Shown in pieces: positions 16,695-25,322 of a DNA stretch of 32,006 nt. The stretch comes from an uncultured Clostridia bacterium (GTDB lineage: Bacteria; Bacillota_I; Bacilli_A; RF39; UBA660): the NCBI GenBank assembly GCA_945871105.1, contig CAMBUO010000014.1:1-32006 (forward strand). The letters are read 5' to 3'. A program made the translations under genes and the position numbers. The notes under the pieces were generated by a model. That model was not told where the DNA came from and ran no database searches. It saw nothing but the letters and a program-made list of their open reading frames with translations. How positions within the stretch are numbered: position 1 is the stretch's first letter; each line of letters opens with the position of its first letter.

Positions 16695-16703
16695 ATAATA
16701 ACA
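16695..16703 (-). promoter_or_regulatory. extended -10 promoter of the minus-strand island
   Basis: Minus-strand TGT (16703-16701) precedes TATTAT (16700-16695), about 26 nt before the start codon. No good -35 box is visible. Confidence 0.4.
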
Positions 16704-16798
16704 CATATTTTATAAAAATTATTGAATTGGAATTATTTTAAAAAGAAAACTTTAGTTCGTTGTTAGTTATTTGCTCCATGAAAATAATTCAAGTACCC

Positions 16799-17731
16799 TT
16801 AAAGTTGTGTTTTTTTATATAATTTTCCTTGATAAGTATCTCTTCTTTTTAATTCCTTATCAATATCATTTAAAACAACAAATTTTTTAATTAACCAAGT
16901 CGGTTCAATTAAATCTTCGACTTTCGGATCACCTGTTATACGATGAATAACTATATCTGGTCTTAATAATTCTAGTTGACTAACTACAATATCTATATAC
17001 TCATCTTTAGTTAAAACATGAAAATTTTCATTTTTATAAATTTCAGCCAATTTCGTATTTTTTAAAATATGTAACATATGAATTTTAATTCCTTGAATAT
17101 CTAAATTATTTAAATATTCAACTGTTTCTAACATCATTTCTTTGGTTTCATAAGGTAGTCCATTAATAATATGGACAACAACATTGATATTGTTTTCTCT
17201 TAATTTTAAAACCATGTCTTTAAATTCTTTTAGTGTGTGACAACGATTAATTAAAGTACTAGTTTTATCATGAATAGTTTGTAAACCAAGTTCAATAGTT
17301 AAATAAGTTCTTTTATTTAAATCTATTAAATATTCTAAACATTCATCATTTATAGCATCAGGACGCGTAGCAATATTAAGTCCAATAACATTATCAAGTT
17401 TTAAAATTGGTTCAAACTTTTCTTTTAAAAGCTTAACCGGTGCATAAGTATTAGTACCCGCTTGAAAATAACCTATAAACTTAGCTTCTTTCCATTTATG
17501 AAGCATAACTTTCTTTATTTCATTAAACTGACTAACAACATCATCTTGATAATTACCAGCATAATCACCACTTTTTAAACTAGAACAATAAATACATCCC
17601 CCTACCCCTTTACTACCATCTCTATTTGGACAAGTAAAATTACAATTTAAACTAATTTTAGCAATTTTACAACCAAATTTATCTTTATAAAAACTATCTA
17701 AAGTATAATATCTTTTATTATTTAAATACAT
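16799..17731 (-). CDS. TIGR01212 / YhcC family radical SAM protein
   Basis: The 310-residue protein has the hallmark TCPNRDGSKGVGGCIYC segment (Cys34, 46, 49 as probable 4Fe-4S ligands) of the YhcC/YtqA radical SAM subfamily, then YFQAGTNTYAP, GLNIATRPD, TIELGLQT and HIINGLPYET, which are conserved in Elp3-like radical SAM proteins. No function is firmly established for the subfamily. Length and start are normal; a CAGGTGAG ribosome site precedes the ATG. It is divergent from the VanY-type gene with separate promoters. Confidence 0.88.
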   Translation of the reverse strand: MYLNNKRYYTLDSFYKDKFGCKIAKISLNCNFTCPNRDGSKGVGGCIYCSSLKSGDYAGNYQDDVVSQFNEIKKVMLHKWKEAKFIGYFQAGTNTYAPVKLLKEKFEPILKLDNVIGLNIATRPDAINDECLEYLIDLNKRTYLTIELGLQTIHDKTSTLINRCHTLKEFKDMVLKLRENNINVVVHIINGLPYETKEMMLETVEYLNNLDIQGIKIHMLHILKNTKLAEIYKNENFHVLTKDEYIDIVVSQLELLRPDIVIHRITGDPKVEDLIEPTWLIKKFVVLNDIDKELKRRDTYQGKLYKKTQL

Positions 17732-17760
17732 AAACTCACCTGTAAATAAAATAACATTTA

Positions 17761-17789
17761 ATTATAAAAACTGCAATAATATTTTCTAA
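17761..17789 (-). promoter_or_regulatory. promoter of the radical SAM gene
   Basis: Minus-strand TTAGAA (17789-17784) and TATAAT (17766-17761) are separated by 17 nt, about 30 nt before the start codon. Confidence 0.6.
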
Positions 17790-17794
17790 CTTAA

Positions 17795-17823
17795 TTTACA
17801 ATCTGTTTTTTAAATGTTATAAT
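17795..17823 (+). promoter_or_regulatory. promoter of the vanY-like gene
   Basis: TTTACA (17795-17800), 17 nt, TATAAT (17818-17823), within the extended word TGTTATAAT. Translation starts 21 nt downstream of the -10 box, after a GAGGCG ribosome site. Confidence 0.75.
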
Positions 17824-17844
17824 GTATTCATAATAGAGGCGAAT

Positions 17845-18960
17845 ATGAAAAGAAAATTAAATAAAAAAAATATTATTATAATTAGTATTATCATTTTAAT
17901 CATAGTAGTAGAAATAATTAATCCAATTAAATTATATAATAAACATGTTTTAAAACAATTAAATTATTCTAATTCTAGTATTGAAACTATATTAAAATAT
18001 GGTAAAAAAGATGAAGTATTAAATAGTAAAAATAATCAAGTTTTAGATAAAATATTTAGTAGTAAAGATTATATTGATAGTAATTTTAATATTTATAAAG
18101 ATTTAAATAATTCTAATTTAACTAATTTTGTTTCTTTAACTAATAAATTAATTAATAAAGGTTATAATACTTTAGAAATAAATAGTATTTTAAAAAGTGG
18201 TAATGAAGAAGATATTAATAATTTTTTAGAACTTGATTATCAAGAAGAAGCAAAAGAATATTTAAAATTTGATTTTAGTAAACTAAGTAAATATCAAGAA
18301 TATGTTGATTATAAAACTAAAAATAATTTAGATTATGAAACTAGTGTTTTGTATGTTAATATTGGTCTTAATAAGAATTATTATGAAGATGCTAATACTA
18401 TTAAAGATTTTTCTATAACTATGTTAGTTAATAAATATAATGGTTTGGATAAAGACTTTATTCCGGATAATTTAATTAGTATTGATAAAGAATATGCTAT
18501 TGATTCTAAACAAAAAGGTAATAAAGAAATGATAGAAAACTTTATAAAAATGTCTAATGATTGTAAGCAAGAAACAGGTTTTAAAATAATTGTTCGTTCT
18601 GGTTATAGAGATTATAAAAGTCAAGAAGATACTTATAATTTATATTTAAAAACTTATGGATTAAAATATGCTGAATCTTATGCTGCGCATCCAGGTTTTT
18701 CTGAACATCAAACCGGTTTAGCTGTTGATATTAAAGCTCAGTCTAGTAATACTTTTGCTGGAACTAAAGAAAGTAAATGGTTATTAGAAAATGCTTATAA
18801 ATATGGATTTATTTTAAGATATCCTGATGATTTAACTGATATAACTGGTTATAAATATGAATCATGGCATTATCGTTATGTAGGTTTAGAAATAGCTAAA
18901 GATATTAAAGATAAAAAAATGACTTATGACGAGTATTATATTCGTTATTTAGATAAATAG
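17845..18960 (+). CDS. membrane-anchored VanY/LdcB-type carboxypeptidase
   Basis: The protein should trim peptidoglycan stem peptides outside the cell as an LD- or DD-carboxypeptidase. It is 371 residues: a basic start, one membrane anchor at about 10-27, a helical Asn/Lys/Leu-rich region to about 205, and a C-terminal VanY (M15B) domain. Catalytic signatures are intact: SGYRDYKSQE (252-261), SEHQTGLAVD (286-295) giving zinc ligands His288 and Asp295, and ESWHYR (339-344) with Glu339 and His342. The helical region between the anchor and catalytic domain may be a spacer across the wall. The GH31 gene follows after 8 bp and is likely cotranscribed. Confidence 0.88.
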   Translation: MKRKLNKKNIIIISIIILIIVVEIINPIKLYNKHVLKQLNYSNSSIETILKYGKKDEVLNSKNNQVLDKIFSSKDYIDSNFNIYKDLNNSNLTNFVSLTNKLINKGYNTLEINSILKSGNEEDINNFLELDYQEEAKEYLKFDFSKLSKYQEYVDYKTKNNLDYETSVLYVNIGLNKNYYEDANTIKDFSITMLVNKYNGLDKDFIPDNLISIDKEYAIDSKQKGNKEMIENFIKMSNDCKQETGFKIIVRSGYRDYKSQEDTYNLYLKTYGLKYAESYAAHPGFSEHQTGLAVDIKAQSSNTFAGTKESKWLLENAYKYGFILRYPDDLTDITGYKYESWHYRYVGLEIAKDIKDKKMTYDEYYIRYLDK

Positions 18961-18968
18961 GAGGTATT

Positions 18969-21356
18969 ATGTATAATTTAGGTCCTCAATTTCATCTTAA
19001 TCAAGATAACCTAAGAGTAAATGAAAGATGTATATTTATTGGTCCAAAATATCGAATTGAAGTTTTAACTGAAAGATTAATTAGACTTGAGTATAGTGAA
19101 CAAGGTAAATTTGTTGATTCAGCTTCAGCTTTAGTTATTAATCGTAATTTTGAAAGACCTTTATTTGAAGTTAAAGAAGATCAAATATTTATTTATATAA
19201 ATACAAAATATATAAATTTAAAATATATGAAAAATGAAAAATTAAGTGAAAAAAGTTTATCTGCTACTATTATTTATAGTAAAAAAGAATGGTTTTATAC
19301 GCAAAAAGAAGTTAAAAATTATGGAGGAACCACTATTTCTTTAGATAATACTTTAAAAATGCCTAATTTAGATAAAGGATTATTTAATCCTGATATGTAT
19401 TTAATTATGGATGATTCTAATAGTTTATTACTTGATGAAAATTCTAATGTTTATAAACGAGAAGAAGATTCAAAAGATATTTATATTTTTGCTTATAGTA
19501 ATGATTTTAACGAAGTTTTAAATGATTATTTTCATTTAACTGGCTATCCGGCTTTTTTACCAAGATATGCTTTAGGTAACTGGTGGAGTCGAGATATCCC
19601 TTATCAAGATGAACATATTATATCTTTGATGAATAAATTTAGAATGAATGGTATTCCGATATCTGTTTTCTTATTTGATAAAGATTGGAGTATTAAAATG
19701 TCTAATGAATCTAATACTTCAGGATTTTCTTTTAATACAAGATTAATAAAAGATCCTAATCGTTTAATAAATATTTTACATCAAATGGATATTAAAGTAG
19801 GTGTTAAAGTCAATCCTAAAGATGGAATATATTCTCATGAAAATAGTTTTCCCGAAGCTAGAAAATATATAAATTTAAATAAAAAGGGTTATATTGATTT
19901 TAATCCCTTTGAAGCAAGGTTTATGGATTTATATTTAAAACTTTTTATTCATCCTTTAGAAGCTATGGGAATAGATTTATTTTGGAATGATTATGATGTT
20001 TTAGAAAATCGCAATGCGTTATTTATTCTAAATGATTATATGACTAAAGATATGGCAAGAGCTGGAAAAAGAAGTTTAGTTTTAGGAAGAAATGCTAATT
20101 TTGCTCCTCATCGCTACCCTATTTTATATTCTGGTCATAATCAAATTAGTTTTGATGTTTTAAAATTTTTACCATTTTTCAATTTAACAGCTACTAATAT
20201 TGGAGTTTCTTATTGGAGTCATGATGTTGGAGGATCTGTTGGTGGTATTGAAAACTCTGAATTATATATTAGAAGTGTGCAATTTGGGGTATTCTCACCT
20301 ATTTTAAGATTTAATACGGAAAATGGTACTTATTATAAAAGAGAACCATGGCGTTGGGATATAGTTACTAATAATATTGTGACATATTATTTAAGACTTA
20401 GAAATCAATTAATTCCTTATTTGTATACCGAATTCTATTATTATCATAAAGAAGGAATACCTTTAATAAAACCATTTTATTATGATTATCCCTTTGCTTA
20501 TGATGATCCAGTTTATATTAATCAATATTTTTTAGGTTCTTCAATGTTAGTATCTCCTATTGTTAAATTAAACGATCCTTTAATTAATCGAACTATTCAA
20601 AGATTTTATATTCCTGAAGGAATTTGGTATGATTTTAAAACTGGAAAGAAATTTGTAGGTAATAAAAAATATGTATCTTTTTATAAAATAGAAGATTATC
20701 CTGTATTTGTTAAAGCTGGAGGTATTATTCCTCTTTCAGGTATTAATGATTTAATGAGTACTAATGCACCAAAAGAATTAGAAATACATGTTTTTCCTGG
20801 TCAAAGTAATTCATATAATTTATATGAAGATGATGGAATTACGAATGATTATCAAAAAGGAAATTATTCTATTACTAATATTGATTATAATTATTTAACA
20901 AATAACTACACTTTAATTATTCGCCCAGTTGATGGAAATCCTAATTTATTACTGCAAGCTAGAGATTATAAAATTAGATTTAGAAATACTAAAATGGCAA
21001 CAGATGTTAAAGTATATTTTAATGATCAAGAACTTAATTTTAAATCTTACCTTATGGATACTGATTTTGTACTAGAAGTAAAAAATGTTCCAACTAATGG
21101 TCAATTAACTATTAATTGTCAAGGAAAAGATATTGAAATAGATGCCTTAATGCTTTTAAATGATGATATTGATAGTATTTTATTAGATATGGAAGCTCCT
21201 ACTATTTTAAAAGATCCAATTGCTAAAATATTATTTTCCAAAAATCTACCAATTAATAAAAAGAGAATAGAAATTCGAAAATTAAGAAAACGTGGTTTAG
21301 ATAAACGAAGCATTAAAGTTTTCTTAAGATTACTTGAATACATGAACGAAGTATAA
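18969..21356 (+). CDS. glycoside hydrolase family 31 protein
   Basis: GH31 enzymes are retaining alpha-glycosidases (alpha-glucosidase, alpha-xylosidase and relatives). The 795-residue protein has the N-terminal beta-sandwich, GYPAFLPRYALGNWWSRD (191-209) leading into the barrel, the nucleophile region IDLFWNDYD with Asp341, then the SYWSHDVGG block and KREPWRWD, and C-terminal beta domains with the NLYEDDG motif. The position normally holding the acid/base Asp in the family's SGD motif reads SGH (His390, codon 20136-20138). No signal peptide is present, so it acts inside the cell. A GGAGG site precedes the ATG. Substrate cannot be assigned. Confidence 0.85.
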   Translation: MYNLGPQFHLNQDNLRVNERCIFIGPKYRIEVLTERLIRLEYSEQGKFVDSASALVINRNFERPLFEVKEDQIFIYINTKYINLKYMKNEKLSEKSLSATIIYSKKEWFYTQKEVKNYGGTTISLDNTLKMPNLDKGLFNPDMYLIMDDSNSLLLDENSNVYKREEDSKDIYIFAYSNDFNEVLNDYFHLTGYPAFLPRYALGNWWSRDIPYQDEHIISLMNKFRMNGIPISVFLFDKDWSIKMSNESNTSGFSFNTRLIKDPNRLINILHQMDIKVGVKVNPKDGIYSHENSFPEARKYINLNKKGYIDFNPFEARFMDLYLKLFIHPLEAMGIDLFWNDYDVLENRNALFILNDYMTKDMARAGKRSLVLGRNANFAPHRYPILYSGHNQISFDVLKFLPFFNLTATNIGVSYWSHDVGGSVGGIENSELYIRSVQFGVFSPILRFNTENGTYYKREPWRWDIVTNNIVTYYLRLRNQLIPYLYTEFYYYHKEGIPLIKPFYYDYPFAYDDPVYINQYFLGSSMLVSPIVKLNDPLINRTIQRFYIPEGIWYDFKTGKKFVGNKKYVSFYKIEDYPVFVKAGGIIPLSGINDLMSTNAPKELEIHVFPGQSNSYNLYEDDGITNDYQKGNYSITNIDYNYLTNNYTLIIRPVDGNPNLLLQARDYKIRFRNTKMATDVKVYFNDQELNFKSYLMDTDFVLEVKNVPTNGQLTINCQGKDIEIDALMLLNDDIDSILLDMEAPTILKDPIAKILFSKNLPINKKRIEIRKLRKRGLDKRSIKVFLRLLEYMNEV

Positions 21357-21359
21357 TAT

Positions 21360-21388
21360 TTGACCAAATAAAAAATGTATAGTAGAAT
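21360..21388 (+). promoter_or_regulatory. promoter of the 270-aa membrane protein gene
   Basis: TTGACC (21360-21365), 17 nt, TAGAAT (21383-21388), a near-consensus sigma-A promoter just after the GH31 stop. Confidence 0.7.
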
Positions 21389-21406
21389 ATCGTTTCAGGG
21401 GGAAAT

Positions 21407-22219
21407 ATGTTTTTTACTAAGAAAAATGAATCGGAAGAAATTCAAGAATTAAGAAAAAAAATTAATTTAGATTCTAATAAATCTTTGATTGATAAGTTAT
21501 TACAATCAAAAGAAATAGATAAATTAATTAACAAAATACAAGATATTTATCATAGTATTGCAGAAAAATTATTTATTAAGTATGATTTAAAAAATGAATT
21601 AAAACAAGGAAAATTATTTACTATTATTATAGCAAGTTTAATATTTATTTACTTAGTAATAACAACTATTTTCTTTGTGATTATGTTAAATTCTTTGATT
21701 GGAATTAATTTAATATTTTCTCTAGTTAAATATAGTTTATTCTTTATTAAATGGGGATATACTATTATTAAAAATAAAGGTAGTGTTATACAAAAATATT
21801 TAGCTAATTTATTTCCTAATAATAAAAGTTTACAACCAAAAGAAAAGGTTATAGAAGAATTACCTCCTTTTGAAGCTTCTATTATTTTAGAAATAGAAAA
21901 TATTTTAACTAAGTTAGCTAACATAGATTTAGATAAAGGTTCTGAAAAAGAAATAATTTTAGATTTAAAAAGTATTGTTCAAGATTTAAAATTAGAAGAT
22001 CAAACTTTTATTAATGAAATAAAAAATCTTTCTTTTAAACAAGATATATGTAATAGATTAAATCTAATTAATTTAAAAATTGATAATATATCTGGAAAGT
22101 TATTGCAAGAACAAAGATTTATGGAAGTTAAAAATAATGTCTTAGATAAATTAGAAAGAGAAAAACTACGAATTGATAATGAATGTAATTCTAAAGTTAA
22201 AAAGTTAAGTAAAAGTTAG
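21407..22219 (+). CDS. hypothetical membrane protein, 270 aa
   Basis: I do not recognise the family. A charged N-terminal region (1-68) is followed by two hydrophobic segments at about 70-92 and 97-117. The long C-terminal region (about 120-270) is charged and helical, with heptad-like Leu/Ile spacing at the end (LQEQRFMEVKNNVLDKLEREK), suggesting a coiled coil. A GGGGGAAAT ribosome site precedes the ATG, and the gene has its own promoter. No clear terminator follows before the T-box promoter. Confidence 0.65.
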   Translation: MFFTKKNESEEIQELRKKINLDSNKSLIDKLLQSKEIDKLINKIQDIYHSIAEKLFIKYDLKNELKQGKLFTIIIASLIFIYLVITTIFFVIMLNSLIGINLIFSLVKYSLFFIKWGYTIIKNKGSVIQKYLANLFPNNKSLQPKEKVIEELPPFEASIILEIENILTKLANIDLDKGSEKEIILDLKSIVQDLKLEDQTFINEIKNLSFKQDICNRLNLINLKIDNISGKLLQEQRFMEVKNNVLDKLEREKLRIDNECNSKVKKLSKS

Positions 22220-22247
22220 TAATTTAATTAAAATATCAAAAAATAAC

Positions 22248-22276
22248 TTGAAAAATAAATATTTATATGTTTAAAT
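22248..22276 (+). promoter_or_regulatory. promoter of the leucine T-box transcript
   Basis: TTGAAA (22248-22253), 17 nt, TTAAAT (22271-22276) preceded by TGT (extended -10). It predicts a start near 22283, which is where the structured leader begins. Confidence 0.6.
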
Positions 22277-22282
22277 AAGTTT

Positions 22283-22461
22283 GTAATTATTTAAGAAGTA
22301 GTAATTATTATTTCTTTTAGAGAGAGTTAGTGGTTGGTGAAAGCTAATAAAGAAGTATTAATGAACTTGTCTGGTTATAAATAATCGTTATTCGCGTTAA
22401 GAATTTTAAGTTAAACTAAAGAATGGTACCGTCTTATGACTTCTTTTACTATTCTTTTTTT
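22283..22461 (+). promoter_or_regulatory. leucine-specific T-box riboswitch
   Basis: This leader has the marks of a T-box: an AGTA element (22297-22300), an AGAGAG stretch (22320-22325), GGTGAAAGC, a GAA followed by specifier CTT (Leu, 22366-22368), a small AATAA/TTATT hairpin, and the T-box core TGGTACCG (22424-22431), which pairs with the acceptor end of uncharged tRNA. The competing terminator is AAAGAATGGTA (22418-22428) with TACTATTCTTT (22447-22457), 11 bp including one G-U pair, followed by seven Ts (22455-22461). The T-box core lies in the 5' arm of that terminator, as required for switching. The CTT specifier agrees with leuS downstream. Stem I pairing was not resolved base by base. 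Confidence 0.88.
22418..22461 (+). terminator. conditional terminator of the leucine T-box
   Basis: An 11-bp stem (22418-22428 with 22447-22457) ends in seven Ts. It forms when charged tRNA-Leu fails to stabilise the antiterminator. Confidence 0.85.
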
Positions 22462-22474
22462 ATTAGGAGATATT

Positions 22475-22849
22475 ATGAATTTAGAAGATTTATGGTGGTT
22501 TTTAGGAATATTTTTGGTTATTTATATCTTTTATTTAATCTTTGGAGTTTTAAAAAGAAAAAAGTTTAATATTGATAAAATACCGGTAGAACTGAGATTT
22601 TTAATTAAAAGATATCATTTAGATATGTCAAAGATTAATTATCGTAGTATTATGAATATGATAGGACTTGCTAGTAGTTTTGTTATATCATTTACAGCTA
22701 CATTTATTTTTAAATATATTAAAAATGAATTATTAATGATATTAATCGGTGGTCTTATGATTATTCCTTTAATCTTTATTACATTTAATTTTATAGGTTT
22801 ATATTATAAAAAGAAAGGTTGTGTTACAAATGGAAACAAAAAAAATTGA
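22475..22849 (+). CDS. small membrane protein between T-box and leuS
   Basis: The 124-residue protein has an N-terminal hydrophobic helix (about 7-25), a conserved-looking basic cytosolic stretch (IPVELRFLIKRYHLDMSKINYRS begins near residue 36, with a break), and two further hydrophobic helices (about 60-80 and 86-110) ending in a basic tail. I recall similar short proteins beside leuS in related uncultured Firmicutes but know no function. ATG 22475 follows an AGGAGA ribosome site (22465-22470); an in-frame ATG at 22436 lies inside the terminator loop and is rejected. Its end overlaps leuS by 20 bp, so it is coupled to leuS and under leucine T-box control. Confidence 0.75.
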   Translation: MNLEDLWWFLGIFLVIYIFYLIFGVLKRKKFNIDKIPVELRFLIKRYHLDMSKINYRSIMNMIGLASSFVISFTATFIFKYIKNELLMILIGGLMIIPLIFITFNFIGLYYKKKGCVTNGNKKN

Positions 22850-25232
22850 AAAAAAATGGCAAAAATATTGGAAGGAAAATAAAACATTTGAAGCTAGTAA
22901 TAATAGTAAAAAAGAAAAATATTATGTTTTAGTAGAATTCCCTTATCCAAGTGGAGCTGGACTTCATGTTGGTCATGTTCGTAGTTATGCATCTCTTGAT
23001 GCTGTAGCCAGAAAAAAGAGAATGGAAGGTTATAATGTTTTATTCCCAATGGGATGGGATGCTTTTGGTTTACCTGCTGAAGAATATGCTATTAAAAATC
23101 ATGTTCATCCAAGTGTTGCTGTTAAAGAAAATATTAAAACTTTTAAAGGACAACTTGAAAGTTTAGGATTATCTTTTGATTGGTCAAGAGAAATAACAAC
23201 AACTGATCCTGATTATTATAAGTGGACGCAATGGCAATTTTTAAAATTTTATGAAGCCGGACTTGCTTATAAAGATAAAAAAACAATTAATTGGTGTCCA
23301 AATTGTAAAATAGGACTTGCTAATGAAGAAGTTGAAGGTGGTCATTGTGAAAGATGTGGTGGACAAATAGTTCATAAAGAAAAAGAACAATGGATGCTAG
23401 GAATGCAAAAATATGCGGAAAGATTACTAGATGGATTAGATGAAACCGGTTTTCAAGAAAAAACTAAACTTGCGCAAATTAATTGGATTGGTAAATCAGT
23501 TGGAACTGAAATTGATTTTTTAATTGATAATTCTGATTTTAAATTAAAAGTTTATACAACAAGACCAGATACTTTATATGGTGTAACATTCATGGTAATT
23601 GCTCCTGAACATCCAATTATTAATATGTTAGCTGATCGTATTTTAAATATGGATGAAATTAAAGAATATCAAGTATTTGCTAGTCATAAAAGTGAGATGG
23701 AAAGAACTCAATTAAACAAAGAAAAAACTGGAGTTAAAATTTTAGGTTTCTATGCTATTAATCCCGTTACTAAGGATAAAATACCAGTTTATATTTCTGA
23801 TTATGTTATGATGAGTTATGGAACTGGTGCTATTATGGCTGTTCCTGCTCATGATGATCGTGATTATGCTTTTGCTAAGAAGTTTGGTATTAATATTATC
23901 CCTGTTATTAAAGGTGGTAATATTGATGAAGCTCCTTATACTGAAGATGGCGAAATGATAAATTCAGGTTTCTTAACTGGAATTGATAACAAAAAATATG
24001 CTATTTATAAAATGATTGAATATCTAGAAAAAGAAGGAATTGGTCATAAAGCAACGAAATATCGTTTACAAGATTGGGTTTTCTCTCGTCAAAGATTCTG
24101 GGGTGAACCAATTCCGATGATTAAATGTCCAGAATGTGGATGGGTTCCTGTTCCTTATGAAGATTTACCAGTTAAATTACCAAATGTTGCTTCTTATGAA
24201 CCAACTGATGACGGTGAAAGTCCTTTAGCAAGTATTCCGGAATTTGTTAATTGCAAATGTCCAAAATGTGGTCATGATGCTAAGCGTGAAACAGATACAA
24301 TGCCAAATTGGGCTGGATCATCTTGGTATTGGTTACGTTATATGGATCCAAAGAATGATAAAGAATTTGCTTCAATGGATGCTTTAAAATATTGGGGTAA
24401 AGTTGATTGGTATAATGGTGGTATGGAACATGCTACAAGACATTTATTATATGCTAGATTCTGGAATAATTTCTTATATGATCAAGGATTAGTACCAAAT
24501 AAAGAACCATTTAATATTAGAGTATCACATGGTATGATACTAGGTTCAAATGGTGAAAAAATGTCTAAATCCAAAGGAAATGTTATTAATCCAAATGATT
24601 GTATAGAAGAAGTTGGTGCTGATGCTCTTCGTGTTTATGAAATGTTTATCGGTGATTACGAAAAAGAAGTTAATTGGAACACTAGTAGCTTAAATGGTTG
24701 TAAAAAATTCCTAGATCGTGTAGAAAGAATAGGAACCAAATTAATAAGTGGCAATAACTATTCCCCTACCCTTGAAGTTTTAATTAATAAAACAATTAAA
24801 AAAGTATCCGAAGATTTAGATACTTTAAAATATAATACAGCTATTTCTAGTTTAATGATTCTTTTAAACGAAATGGAAAAACAAGATAATATTACTAAAA
24901 AAGATTATCGTACTTTCTTACTTTTATTAAATCCAATGGCTCCACATATAACAGAAGAATTAAACGAAATGTATCAATTAGGAGCAGTTTTATGTAATTC
25001 AAAATGGCCTACCTATGATGAAAATAAATTAATTGATGATACTATAACTATAGCTGTTCAAGTAAATGGAAAACTAAGGGGAACTTTTGAAACTAATCAT
25101 AATGCTGGGGAAGAAAAATTAAAAAAATTAGCTGTTGCTAATGAAAATGTTTCAAAACATATAGAAGGAAAAGAAATAGTAAAAATTATCGTTATTAAAA
25201 ATAAAATTGTTAATATTGTTGTAAAAAATTAG
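22830..25232 (+). CDS. leuS: leucyl-tRNA synthetase
   Basis: LeuRS charges tRNA-Leu with leucine. The 800-residue class I synthetase has the HIGH-type motif HVGH (46-49), PMGWDAFGLPAEE, two CxxC zinc-type pairs in the WCPNC...CERCG segment, the CP1 editing domain with TTRPDTLYG and the aspartate-containing HDDRDYAFA, and KMSKS at 577-581. Length fits the bacterial family. ATG 22830 gives a normal N-terminus; an in-frame GTG at 22821 is possible because the AAAGG ribosome site (22814-22818) is slightly distant from 22830. Regulation is by the upstream Leu T-box. Confidence 0.97.
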   Translation: METKKIEKKWQKYWKENKTFEASNNSKKEKYYVLVEFPYPSGAGLHVGHVRSYASLDAVARKKRMEGYNVLFPMGWDAFGLPAEEYAIKNHVHPSVAVKENIKTFKGQLESLGLSFDWSREITTTDPDYYKWTQWQFLKFYEAGLAYKDKKTINWCPNCKIGLANEEVEGGHCERCGGQIVHKEKEQWMLGMQKYAERLLDGLDETGFQEKTKLAQINWIGKSVGTEIDFLIDNSDFKLKVYTTRPDTLYGVTFMVIAPEHPIINMLADRILNMDEIKEYQVFASHKSEMERTQLNKEKTGVKILGFYAINPVTKDKIPVYISDYVMMSYGTGAIMAVPAHDDRDYAFAKKFGINIIPVIKGGNIDEAPYTEDGEMINSGFLTGIDNKKYAIYKMIEYLEKEGIGHKATKYRLQDWVFSRQRFWGEPIPMIKCPECGWVPVPYEDLPVKLPNVASYEPTDDGESPLASIPEFVNCKCPKCGHDAKRETDTMPNWAGSSWYWLRYMDPKNDKEFASMDALKYWGKVDWYNGGMEHATRHLLYARFWNNFLYDQGLVPNKEPFNIRVSHGMILGSNGEKMSKSKGNVINPNDCIEEVGADALRVYEMFIGDYEKEVNWNTSSLNGCKKFLDRVERIGTKLISGNNYSPTLEVLINKTIKKVSEDLDTLKYNTAISSLMILLNEMEKQDNITKKDYRTFLLLLNPMAPHITEELNEMYQLGAVLCNSKWPTYDENKLIDDTITIAVQVNGKLRGTFETNHNAGEEKLKKLAVANENVSKHIEGKEIVKIIVIKNKIVNIVVKN

Positions 25233-25250
25233 TTTTTAACTAATTTTTTT
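25224..25250 (+). terminator. terminator after leuS
   Basis: AAATTAGTT (25226-25234) pairs with AACTAATTT (25238-25246) around a TTT loop and continues into a T-run to 25250. The stem includes the leuS stop codon. Confidence 0.8.
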
Positions 25251-25277
25251 AAAATATCTTCTTTTTTTTAAAAATTA

Positions 25278-25286
25278 TGATAAAAT
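25278..25286 (+). promoter_or_regulatory. extended -10 promoter of the 25323 gene pair
   Basis: TGA followed by TAAAAT (25281-25286) forms an extended -10. The corresponding -35 (CTTCTT) is weak. Confidence 0.4.
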
Positions 25287-25322
25287 TATATTATAGTAGA
25301 GAACTTTAATTTGGAGGTGTTT

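Noticed and set aside
16730-16790. Inverted repeat GAATTATTTT / AAAATAATTC as a mobile-element end or terminator
   Set aside because: It is only 10 bp in very AT-rich DNA, with a spacer of about 41 nt, no transposase and no T-tract on the radical SAM strand.
21119-21367. Minus-strand open frame at the end of the GH31 gene
   Set aside because: It is antisense to a conserved coding region, with no promoter or ribosome site of its own.
21649-21924. Minus-strand open frame in the 270-aa gene
   Set aside because: The sense frame has a good promoter and ribosome site; the antisense frame has neither.
22436-22474. Upstream extension of the pre-leuS membrane gene to ATG 22436
   Set aside because: It lies within the T-box terminator loop and 3' arm; AGGAGA and ATG 22475 fit better.
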